DNA of 64,000 bases from Epiperipatus broadwayi (lineage: Eukaryota; Onychophora; Udeonychophora; Euonychophora; Peripatidae): NCBI GenBank assembly GCA_028023455.1, contig JAQFVV010006215.1, positions 5,129,230 through 5,193,229 on the forward strand, in the 5' to 3' direction. The notes under the pieces are model-generated. The model worked only from the letters and a program-made list of their open reading frames with translations. It was not told where the DNA came from and made no database searches. Every line of letters begins with the position of its first letter. Position 1 is the first letter of the stretch. Below, piece after piece: positions 1 through 12,700 of this stretch. A program made the translations under genes and the position numbers.

Positions 1-144
1 ATAGATGCAAGATATTGTTGTAATTTTTTTCTATTTAAATAATATTTAATCTTGATGATTATTGTTGAAGGTAGAACGGTTTGTTTTTTTAGATTTGGAG
101 TTGATATGGCAATTTTTGAAAGTTGTGGAAGTGATTTAACAATA

Positions 145-211
145 TTGTGGACAAAAGTAAATATGAATAAAACTAATGTTGTGGATAAAAGTAAATATGA
201 ATAAAACTAAA
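145..211. repeat. 34-bp tandem duplication in BMS1 intron
   Basis: A unit containing AAAGTAAATATGAATAAAA occurs twice in a row, about 34 bp apart. The rest of 1-575 is AT-rich intron with no exon that I can support. Confidence 0.8.
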
Positions 212-575
212 GTTAGGAAGATAGGTAAAAAATTATGAATTCAGCAAGAAATGTCAATGAAATATTTTTGATAATTAGTCACATATCCTGAAAGTCTATA
301 TGCTGCTTTCTGGTGATTTTGATTTGCATTTATTAAATAGGCTGCTAAGAAATCATGATATTGTAATGTTCATAAGCAACTCAATAAGAAAGTAATTATT
401 AAATATAAGCATTTTAATTTAAATCATGGATTATATTTTATATGTAATAGTTGATGGAAAAAGCATGTTCCAAAAAAAAAAAAAATTTGTTTATTAATGT
501 TTTCATATCAAATTATTATGAATCATGTCAGAATTTCAATGTTTTAATTATTTTATACTTTTATAACCTTTACAG

Positions 576-756
576 GTAAGATTCAAGAAGCATCGGTGGT
601 ACAAAAAAATTTTAAAAAATCGTGATCCTCTTATTATATCTTTGGGTTGGCGAAGATTTCAAACAATACCTTTGTACTCCATTCAAGATCATAATATGAG
701 AAATCGCCTTCTCAAGTATACTCCTCAACATCTGTTTTGTCACGCTTCTTTTTGGG
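576..756 (+). CDS. BMS1: BMS1 exon a (first in window)
   Basis: The exon follows a pyrimidine-rich acceptor ending ACAG at 575 and is read in phase 0 from GTA AGA TTC. It encodes [28 protein letters not shown] and LLKYTPQH, and ends in TGG G with a GGTACTT-type donor at 757. The expected preceding segment (the GNVGYVQ-like region of the family) is not found in 1-575, so that exon lies further left. Confidence 0.95.
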
Positions 757-3700
757 GTACTTATCTTTTTAAAAGATTATTATTATTTAATTACTGGATA
801 TTAAATCTTTTTTTATAATAAAACAATTAAATTTTTACTGTGAATGAATTTTTTTAAGGGCCGATTACTCCGCAAGGTGCAGGAATTTTGGCTGTTCAGA
901 ATGTTGCTGATATTACGGTTAGTTTTTTTTTATTGGTCAGAAAAAAAATATGATATTTAAAAAAAGCCTATTTTATTAGCACGAATTCTCTATGCCCCTT
1001 AATAATTTTGAGAATTCTTAACACTTTTGTAGTGCATATATATATAATATATATAATGTCACATCTGCATGGATTAAAATTTATATTGTGGGTGGTTTTT
1101 GTGAATAACTATAATTTTTGGGGTAATTGTAAGATATATTTTGGATTAATGATGAATAATTTGATCCAGGGCTGATATTTGATATGAGTAATAATAGTAC
1201 GAATTAAGAATAAAATATTTATTAAATATTGTTAATATTTTTTTGAATATATTAGAACCTTGGATTTTTTTATATTGGTCAATCGTGAGGCATATATTTC
1301 TGTTCTATTAGATCTATATTGTATCCAGTTATTAGGTCTCTATGAAATACTTTAGTCAGTATTTGGATATTTGTATGCTTGTGTTTTTATAGGGTATGAT
1401 AATGAATGCTTTGTTCAAAACAAAAATAAAATAGTAACTGAAAATGTAGAAACAAATTATTTATCATCATCAACCATTATCAGTCCACTGCAGGATGAAG
1501 ATCTCCTCTCCACATCACCCCTGCACATTTTCATATTGACTCCAATTTAAGATTTCAATTGTCCATCTATTATCATCTCTTCTAGCAATATGTCCAGCCC
1601 AACTCCAATCTTTTAATTTTTTCAATGAGGTCAGTAATATCTGTTTGTTCTCTTACCCATATGTTGCGTTTTCGATCTCTTCTTGTTACTCCCAATCTGC
1701 ATCTATCCATACTTCTTTGAGTGATCTGCAGTCTCTGTAATGCTCTTCTATTAAGTGTCCAAGACTCAGATCCATAAGTAAGAACTGGTAAAATACGTTT
1801 ATTAAAAACCTTTCTTTTCAAACACATAGGCATATTTTCTTTTAGTATCAAGTTATTGCTACCAAAAGTACTTCAACCAAGTTTAATTCTATGATTAATT
1901 TCATCCATTGTTTCCATCTGTATTAATAATCTGACCAAGGTACTTATAGCTGTTAACATAATCAATCTTTATTTTCATATTTTGAGAAAATCCATTAAAC
2001 ATTACTTTAGTCTTTTTAACATTTATCTTTAGTCCTATTTTCTTACTTTCATCTGATAACTCCTGCAACATTTCCTGCAGCTCTAAAGCATTATTTGCAA
2101 AAACAACTACATCATCTGAAAAATCTAAATTACTTAAATAATCTCCATTTACTTTTACACCTTTAGCTTTTCATTTTGATCCACAAAATACTTCTTGCAG
2201 CACTGCTGTAAAACGTTTTGGAGATATGGAGTTACCCTGTCTTACACCCTTCTCAATATTGACTATCGGGATCAGTATCATTATGTAATCTAATTGTTGC
2301 TGTTGCATTTTTATAAATATTCTTTAAAATATGACATCCTGGATCTATACCTTGATGATTCATCATATGTCTTTTCATAATCTACAAATCCAAAGCATAA
2401 TGGCAACTCATATTCATTTGTCCTTTCTATAACTTCTCTCAATACCTGAATATGATCTACTGTATTAAAACCACTTTTAAATCCAGCTTGTTCTCTTGGT
2501 TGGTGCACAATCTCTGTAGACAGGTTGCAATTATCTTGGTAAAAATTTTACATAAAACTGATAGGTCTGTAATTTTTAATATCTTTATCATTTTTTTTAA
2601 ATATTAGTATTAATACTGCATTCTTCCAATTATCTGGTACATCTTCATCATTTAGACATTTGATATATAACTTTGATAAAAAAAATTCTATTTCTTCACC
2701 TGCTTTAAATATATTAATTACAATTCTATCATTACCTGGAGCCTTTCCTTTCTTCATAAATTTAATTGCATGTCTCACTTCTTCATTTAAAATTCTGAGC
2801 AATTCGGAAGATATAATAGATATAGGAAGTACTTGTTCTTTATTATTATATAATTCTTGATAGAAGTCTTCTACCCATTTCATGATGACATCTCTTTTTA
2901 GTAATAATTCCATCTGTTTTTCTTATTGCAGATATAAATTTTCTACCAATATGAAAATGTTGTTTTACATTCTTGAGTCTTTTATTCTCTTCTACAGTTT
3001 TCCTTGCTAGTTCACAGTTATACTTCCTTATATCATTTTCAACTGTTTTCTGCACCATTTTACAAAATTCGAGATATTGAATCCTTTTTAATGCATCATT
3101 TTTGTATATCTTCATATTCCTTCTTTTCTTCCTACATTCTCTAGTCTCATTAGAAATTTTATTGGTCAATTGCTGCTTTTTTCTACTAGCTATCTTTGTT
3201 GCAGTTTTTAAAAGTGTATCAGTTATTTTCATATTAATTTCATTCAAATTTGAATCATGTTCAAAATCTACTAATACTTGAAACCGATTTGTAAGTTCTA
3301 ACTTAAATTCATTAGAATGTTTCTGAAGATTAGGAATATCAACTGTAAATATTGTTTTTCTTAATAATTTTTGTCTCCAGTTTTACATTAACACATATCT
3401 TACATCTTTCTAATCAATGATAATTTCCTTTGTTAAAATTATTAAGAACATTACAGTTTTGAAATATGTATTTTCTGTTAGTTAAAATATAATCCAATTC
3501 TGCTGTACCTTCATTTGGATGCTTCCAAGTCCTTTTTCTCAAAAAAAAGAATTCATAATATAAATTTTTCTTTTTCTGCAAACTCCACAAGTCTATGTCC
3601 TCGTTCATTTCTATTACCATAACCAAAATTACCTACAGCACTTTCATCTTTCCTTTGTTTACCAATTCTAGTATTAAAGTCTCCCATAACAATTTTAAAA

Positions 3701-6700
3701 TGTTGTTTACTCTGATCAAAAGCCTTTTGTACATCTATATAAAAATCTTCTACTACTTCATCACTATGAGAACTTGTTGGGGCATAAACCTGAATTATCT
3801 GCATTTGGTATCTGCTATTAAGCTGTATAACTAATCTTGCCACTCTGTCCGATACACCATCAATCTCCACAATATTGTTCTTCCTCTTTTTATTTATAAT
3901 GAATCCTACTCCACTTGTATTTCCAATATTTGTACCTTTATAATAGAGTATATGTCCACTTTTTAAATCAATTGTCTCTTCACCTTTTCTTTTAACTTCA
4001 CAAAGTCCAATAATGTCTCATTTAATATAAAACAGTTCTTCTAATTCTTGCGATCTTCCTTCACTACATTTTAATTACATTCATAACTTTAAAAAGGAAA
4101 ATGAAAATTTAACATTAATAAAAAACAAAAAAGAAATGCAATATTCATCAAACAGATTTTGTTAGCAATTAACAAAAGAAACCATTTATAATATAAACAT
4201 AATATTAATAAATAAAGAACTTCTTTGATCAATTCTAATGGAAAATTTGGAAGGTTGGTTTTTAAAAAATTCATTAACTCATTTTGAAAGAGTTGATTAT
4301 GTTGTTCAAGATAAATATACCTACACAATAATATTAGATGTATAGCAAAATATGACATATGTACTTGGGAGTAATTTATGTTAACTGTGTGTGTTTGAAG
4401 GACTTTATGGCAGAGTAGTTTATACATTCCCTTTTTATTCAAATCCAAATGAAATTTTGTTGTAGTCATTAAGCATTTTTGTCAAATTCAAATTTTTTTT
4501 TTTTTTTCAAGTAGTTAAGCCTCCTGTTATTGATGGAAAAAATGGATGTTTGCATTGTTATTATCCGGAAAATAAAACAAAAATAGGAAAATGCTTATAT
4601 AATGAGTATCATCATTTTCATACTATTTCTGTGTGGAAGGACCTAATGATTTTTTTTTTGTTGTTCTATATTGAGCTATGTACTTATTTTCTCATGTATA
4701 GGTATTTAAATAAACTAATGAGTAAACTTTTCATTTTAGCAGTTGATTAATATAAGAACCTTTTTTCATAGGTATAATCTTAAAGAGGCAATAAAATCTG
4801 TACATATGAAAATTGAGGTCATTATTAAATCTATGAAAAGAAATGTTGGATCTGTGTGATTGTAAAGCATTCAGATTGTTACTGCTTGATTTTGTGAAGT
4901 GCTGATGTCTAAAACTGTTGTTTATTGTTCAAGATCTACAATCTCAAAAGTGATGATTGTATTTATACAAGATTGGAGAATAAAACTTACTAAAACCAAT
5001 TGTCAAAATTAGTCTGTTAGATGTTATAAAGAATAGTAATCGAGTGGAGCAAATCATTACATAGCTTTGTATACATCTGAACTCTCAAGTATTTGTTAAA
5101 ACAATTTATCATGAACTTCACAAATAATATTTATGATGATACTATTTCACAAAAGCAATGCTGCTTTAAGAAAAACCTTTATAGATAGCTAGAAAATTAT
5201 CACATATCTTGGACAAATTATTATATATATCTTTCCAATCACTGAAAAAAAATTTCTTGCAAAAATTCTTTTCCCTGATACTAACTTGTTGCTAAACAGG
5301 TCAATTCACACATCACTTGATGGCTCCCTGGCACCTGGTTTCAGACCACATCTATCAATCCCCCAGGGGTCCCCACTAAGCACCCTTTGTTTCATTACCT
5401 ACCTGAATCCCCTACTAGAAGATGTGGAAAAAGAACTACCAGGAGTCTTTGTGCCAGCACTAAAGGAGGAACTCCACCACATTTCATATGTGGATGATGT
5501 TACCATTTTCCTCCCTTCTGAGAAATACCTGCCAAGGTTATACCAACTGCTGGACAGATATGCAAGCAGATTCAATTGGCTGTCAACCCAGACAAAGCTG
5601 TTGTCTGGAAAATCAGTAGGGGTGTTACAGTACCATCAAGATATACAGGAAATCCACAGAAATTCCTTGGGTTCCCAATTGCCCTCTCCAAAACAGCGAT
5701 GAGGAGGGCCATCCAGCAGGATCTTTTGGACAAAACCAAGAAGGTAACAAACTCTCTCTCAATGATCTCCCTCTCACTCCCAGGCAAGGTGGCATTGTTA
5801 AATATGATGGTGTTTCCACGTATAAACTACTACCTGCCCATCATCAAACCGAGGCAAGGGTTTTCAGGATGCTATAAACTCAGCCTGCACCAAGATGATG
5901 TGGAAGAGAAAAACTGTATGCATCAGTCTGGCCAAGGTGCAGAGACCACGTGACCTGAATGGACTTGGTCTCCATGCCGTCAAGGTGTTTTTTGTTCAAA
6001 GAGCTCTTTCAGTGCTCAGGAAAATCCACAATAAAAAAGAAAAGGATCAGAGTGAAGACACTGTGGAGCCCACAGATACACCACCACCCATACACAGTAA
6101 ATGGGTCAAAGAACTGCAAGAACAACTGGGGACTCTATTTTCAGTTCCCGAGCAATTAGAGAAAGCTAAGCAAACATATTGGGAAGTATACAAAATCCTT
6201 TTCCCAAATCAAAACCCATTATCTACCCGATTAAGACTGTCTGTAAAACAAATGCTCAAGAAGTCAAGATACTGGTGCATAGGACCAAAGCTGGTCGATT
6301 TTATAATCAAGTTTAACTTGTCCTCCTTGCCCACCAGTCGCTTTTTGGTGATGCAAAGAGGATTTTGTCAATTAAGCCCCATGTGTAAACTCTGTAATAT
6401 GCTTGAAGAAACACTGGAGCACATCTTCTATGCCTGCTCATACCTGAGTTGCACTAGAAATAAAATTATCGCAAGCATTTCCTCTGGCTGTGGCAATGTC
6501 CTGTCAATTGATCGGGCAATTAAAGAAGGAAACTATGCAACTATCAGGCTAGCGGCATGCCTACTACATGCCTTATGGATCACCAGGTGCCAGCATATCT
6601 TCAGACAAGGACATAGTGATCCTTGGATAACTTTTAAAACAATAATAACAAGCATGAAGAACAGAGATCGACTCCTTCTGCCAGAGCGTCTCTTTGTAGA

Positions 6701-9700
6701 CACATGGGCACAGATTATCATTTGTGACGATGAGACGACATCTCGGACTACTGCAGGAAATGTTATGACAATACCACACAAATTGGTTGCAAAACTTTGA
6801 ACTTCTATATGAAACTATTATAATTATCAAATGTAGCTACCTGACACTGTAAATTTTTTCTTAATAAAAAAAAAAAAAGTATATGGTAATGGACCCCAAA
6901 TGATTTGAATATTCATATCACAGTAGTTAACAAACATTATTAATTCTCTGTAAGCTTTGCTTTAATGATTCATTCTTTTGTTGTCAATCACTAACAACTC
7001 TCAAGCAACATGAAGCTTTTCTCCATGAAAAATGCTTAATTTTTCTGCAAGCCATGTTATGCATTTCCATTCCATATAAAATACAAGTAGCTTTTTTATG
7101 TAAATTGTGGTTTTATCCTATAATGAAGATATCGCAAGTGTGTTTGTTTTCTTGATGCTATATACATAATGAAACTTTGATCCATCATTTTTTAAGAAAA
7201 TCAGTAAAAGAATTTATAGAAGAACAATTTAATGCTTATTTATTTAAATGCAATACATACAAAGTGTAATTCAGATTTTATAAGTCCAAAATATTTTATA
7301 TCTATTATTTACAAAGGATTTGTTAGTGTGAATATATAATTTTACTATCAATATATGAGTAGTGTAAAAAAGTGAAATTAATATAATATACTTAGATATT
7401 TGCTTATTCTTTTATATTTATGTTTCACAATAATCTTGATTTTTATTTATCTATATTAATATATAAATATGAAAGTTTGTTACTTCTTGATGAATCTTGC
7501 GTAATTTTGTTTTTGTGTGAATTTTATAGGCTATGAATTTTTGCTTTGTGTTATTTAATTATTTTAAAAACTGGTTATTTGAAATATAAAAATGCATTGA
7601 CGCTGCGATAAAAATACAAAAAGGGGGTAGCAAGGATAGTATGGAAGTGAGTGACAATAGCATAACTTATGGTAACGATGTATTATGTGAACAAATTTAA
7701 CAATAAGATATTATACAATTACAATAAGTATTTTACATTCATCCTGCAATTTTAAAATAAAATTAAAAAACTTAAGAAATTCATTTAATGATTTATTATA
7801 TATTCTTTTATATGTGAAATTTATATTGTATAAATACTATGATTAATATTGTGAGACTAATTAGTAACACATATCTGTCAAAAATATTTTGTCTTTGTAT
7901 ATTTTGATAACTAAAACATCACATGACCACCATTTCTTATATTTACACAGTCTGTTAAAACAGGTAGCAACTTTCTTTATACAATAATGCTAACAAGTGA
8001 AGCTATAATAATCAATGGATACTAGGTTTGTGCATCAAAATTTCTATCTAGTGTCTACTCAACCAATATCTCGACTAGTTTCTAGTTTATGACTTTTATC
8101 AGTGAAGAGCCTTGGATCTGAGAGCATTAATGGTCATGTGATGTTTTAATGATTTAATACTAATCCTAGCCAAATGTTGTGGTGACTATGGTTATTAAAA
8201 GACCAATGACACCAAAATATATTAATACTGAACTGGGCTCAGATCTATATGACTATATATAAGTGAATTAGCTTGAATTGAAAACATTATTTGGTAGTCT
8301 TCTCTTAGCGTGTTGAAACTGTGAAAGGACTTACTTTTTATGTAAACAAACACAAATATAACTTTTTAAACAATTTACGAAACTACATTATTTTGTAAAA
8401 AACATTTTCGAAAATATAAGAATTACAATATTTTAAATTACATTCCACAAGTCAGCGTGAAGCGCTGGAATGTGCATGGGAGGGACACGATGGTTTGTCA
8501 GCCATTTTATTTGTCTCATATCTGTTCTTAATCTGACCAAAAGATTCAGTACTCTGATCAAACCAAGCTTATGATTTCCAAAACAATGTGCAACCTCAGC
8601 CATTTCACTTGACTCATAGCTGTTCTTGCCCAAATGTGTCTTTTCGCGTGACTTGTGTGAAATGTTGCTTGGCCCGACCCTTTTGCAATTGTTTTACATT
8701 CCGTAATGTGTAGGGAAGCGCGGGGATGGGCTTACAATTATTAGTATGTACTAGTACATCAATTAGGCTGTAAGATCACTATTACAAAGGCATATTACAA
8801 CAGTTGTGGTCAGTTGAATTCCAAACACGCGCACGATATACCGTAACTTTCTATGCAAAAGCACAGAAATATTGGGCCACGTAAAGGGTATATTTCTGTG
8901 CGTTTGCATAGAAAGTACATCCTCTTGCGGTTTCAATATGCTAAGAGAAAACTACCTATTATTGTTTTTGGCTTGGGCTCATAGCTTTACAATTAACTAA
9001 AAAGATAAAAGGTGTCTGCTGAAGGGGTACATTAGATCCAAAAATCTAGGTACATTGCTCTCAGATCCAACGCTCCTTGTTGAAAGCTGTAAGCTAGAAA
9101 CTATTCTGGGAATATTGGATAACTTGATACTAGATAGGGATTTTGATGCACAAATGTTCTAACATCCAGTGATTACTATGGCTTGCACTAGGTAGCACTG
9201 TTGTATGGAAAAAAAATTGTGACTGCTTTATATTTTAAAGTTGATAAAGATTGATTTGTGCAATTTGTAATATATAGACATTAAATATTTATTATTGTAT
9301 AATTAGAACTTATTTATAGTGTAATCTAATTATTGTTTATCTTATGGCATTTTTGTCGATTAATTGTTTAATATTTAAATGTATATTAATATCAATTTAA
9401 ATTAGCAGTTTTGCTGTTCACACCATTTAAATAATTAAATAGTAACAGATATATTAATATTCACAACATTAAACAATTATATTTCAAATATGGAATTATT
9501 AAACTTTTCAACTCGTCATTAAGAATTCTAAATATATCTTAAAATCATAAATTTACATCTATGAATGCATTCTTTATTCATGCACTTCCTTTAAACAAAT
9601 ATATACTTCCTTTATTTTCATAAACAAATAGCAAAATATATTTAAAAAGTGCAAACACTTTTAAAATATACATTTTGACTAAAACTAGTTTTATTTGAGG

Positions 9701-12700
9701 GCTTTTGGCTATATCACTCACATTCCAGTATTGTTGCTCTTTATCTAACAAATATTTATCAATATAATTTACCACTTTATTTTCAAAGCGATGTTTTTAT
9801 GTCAATATTATTCATTGCAAACATTAAACAATTACATTTATAGAGTCAAAAAAATATTTTAACCTATTAATAATTTTTATTGGTTATTCATTAGACTAGA
9901 AATTATCCATATATTTCTGTAGTGTAATTTTCACTGCACCACTCACACACAAATTAGGTTTCTATCCACTTTCAACACCTTGTGGAGGGAATTCTCGAGT
10001 TCTATAATGATATGACCAAAGACATGTTAAAAAGATATATGATCCCCAAAAATGCACATTTCATGCTGATCCAGCACTCATCAGTTGACTGATCACATTC
10101 TCTTATATATATCTTAATCAAAGTTCAATATATATATAGAAGGGAAATTACTACAGTTTAATTGATGGGTCAAACTTACTGCCCTACATCTTTGACATAA
10201 ACTACTTGCTGGAAGTATATTAATAATTTTTATTAATCATTCATTAAGATTATTCATATTATGAATAATATGTCTATAGTATAATTTTCACTACACCTCT
10301 CTACTGCAAGGTAGGGACTAGTTTCTATCTGCTTTTAATATCTTGAGGAGTGTAATTATAAACATATGACTAAAGACATTACATCCCTCCACAAGATGTT
10401 AAAATGAATAGAAATCAGTCCCTACCTCGCATAGGAGTGATATAGTGAAAATTACACTACAGAAATATTATTCATTAAATATTTTAACCTTTTTATTTTT
10501 CCACAAGCTCAGTCAATTTAATTAAAAGTTGTATATATATGTGATGAAAAAAATTGATACAATATTTATTGTTGAGAAATTATATAACATTTTTTATTTT
10601 ATTAATGATGTATTGTTATTATGTGTTAGAAATGTATAATAATGAATTTTTAATTTATTAGAGATTTTTATCTGTAATTTGCATATTATTATATATATTT
10701 TTTATTATTTCATTATTTTAATCTCCTATATGCTGTTGGAAGTATAATAACTTTTTATGTTTATATTCTAGCATGACTTTCGTATTGCTGCCACAGGAGG
10801 AGTTGTACATCAGGATAAATCACTACAGATTATGAAAAAGCTTAAATTAATTGGTTATCCATATGAAGTTCACAAAAGAACTGCTTTCATCAAAGTATTA
10901 TTTTTTTTGTAAATGTTTTTAATGAATTAATTTTTTTCTGTGTGCTAATTGTTTATATTATGAAAAAAGAACAGATCATATTAATAATTTAGAAATTGTT
11001 TACAAAATGCAATGCCATTTTAGGCTATTATGATATAAGAAAAATAAGTAGATATTTTTGATCATAACAGATATTCTGTTTCCTCTGCAAAACATTAATT
11101 TTACGTTTCATATTTTTTTTGTATAGTAATATAAAGTTAATAAATAATTCTGTCTATTAATGGAAGTATTTAAAAATTTGACAAAATGTAAATCTGCATT
11201 CCTTAATGACAACTATCGGATTTTGTAATAGGCAGAAATAAGCTTGGGAATGATAAGTGAATTTGGTAAAATAGAGTTAAGGGTTGATTTCTGGATATAT
11301 ATCTACTTTTTTTGCAATTTTGAATACTGGATTCTTTGATAAAGACAAAAACTAGTCTGATGGCAGGAATTTAAATACTAAAGATAGGGTTTTTGTATGC
11401 ATCTAATGATCATTGATTACTCAAGTTTAATCTCAGTGAGATCTACTTTTGGCTTATCATATTGTCTGGGCTGGGGTTTGTTGATTTGTTATTATTGATC
11501 ATTTGATAAGAAGCACAGGTGACTTCATGCTAGCAGTAATTGAAGATATTCATAATCCAAATAAAGAATGACATATTTAGTATTATTAAACTAAAAGATT
11601 TCTTAGCCATAATCTACAAGTAAAAGAGAACTTATTGAAATACTTATCAAAACAGAATGAAATAATTTGTTGTTTTTTTTGGAAAAAATTATAGTCTTCC
11701 ATTCATTAAATATATATTTTAAAGAATTACATATGTCTTTTTATAGAGAGCCTACAGTTTTTGGATATACCATACTGCATTTAATCCACAGCGAGACTTT
11801 ATAATAAAAAATAATAAATGGTAATCCATATTAGATTGTGTAATGTTCATTGTAATAAAAGATAAATAAATATCCAAATAATTTAGATGTAACACTATAT
11901 CCTGATTGCTTTGCCATATAAGTCATGCAGTTGTTAATTAGAGATAATGGATTAACATGAAACAATCCTCTTTCAAAGTTTATTTAAAATCAGTAAGATT
12001 AGATATTAACTTTGTGTTGAGCTCTGAGAATTGCAAGAAACATTAAGGAAGGCTCAAAATGATTTAATCCCCTCTTCACTGTGCCAAAATTATCAATAGT
12101 AATATGTTATAATACATAAACAGCCTTAAAATTTAAAACCAAAAATAATGAATAAAATATCCATTGGATTGTAATGAGTTATAGAAACAGTGGACTCGGT
12201 TACAAAAGATTGGCAAGTCCCAAGAAGAAGAAAACTACCAGACATTTTGTCGTTAAAGTTTGTAGGTTTGAAAAAAATTATGTTTTGAATAAAGATTATT
12301 CTGTGAATAACATAAGCAAATCTGAATCAGTTATGATGCAGGTCTTTCAGCCAAATTATAAGAAATATGTTGTCTGCAGCAAGGAATTGAATTGAATAAA
12401 CATGGAAACAACTCTTTAATTCACAAATTTAGATTAACATTTGTGAATTTATCTCTCCAAAAATATTATAGCTGAATCCATTTCAATTTTTATCTGCAAA
12501 ATTATATAATTAAACTTGGAGTGATGAACTTCTTTCCAAATAATAATGGTAATATCTTTACAATATTATTCATATAATGTAGATTTTTAATAGATTCAGT
12601 CACTTAAGCAGCAGTTGTGTAGATGTTATCCCAAGTTATATATAAGTTGCAAATCTAATAGAAGAAAAAAAAATTAATTCTAGATGAGTATGATTTTTAT

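Larger units (their letters stand above)
1463..4075 (-). mobile_element. RTE-like non-LTR retrotransposon, antisense, decayed
   Basis: Read on the - strand, the element runs from an apurinic-type endonuclease (about 4060-3500; IIQVYAPTS, then MGDFNTRIG) through a linker to a reverse transcriptase (about 2920-1990) and a C-terminal segment with [12 protein letters not shown] features are [10 protein letters not shown], an N-YRPIS block, [15 protein letters not shown], and FSDD near 2111-2123 in the position of the catalytic box. The 3' end carries GGTTGATGATGAT, the short trinucleotide tail typical of RTE/BovB-type elements rather than poly(A). Frameshifts and stops split the ORF into at least six pieces, so it is not functional. 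It sits antisense in a BMS1 intron. Assignment to the RTE clade rests on the order endonuclease-RT and on the tail. Confidence 0.85.

Noticed and set aside
4089-4469. 126-codon - strand ORF
   Set aside because: Hydrophobic Leu/Tyr/Phe-rich composition typical of translated A/T-rich DNA; no motif, and located beyond the RTE homology.
5572-5819. - strand ORFs overlapping the LINE
   Set aside because: Shadows of the + strand RT frame.
12174-12395. Small Lys-rich protein gene in a BMS1 intron
   Set aside because: No promoter, conserved domain or transcript-like context; the length can occur by chance in AT-rich DNA.
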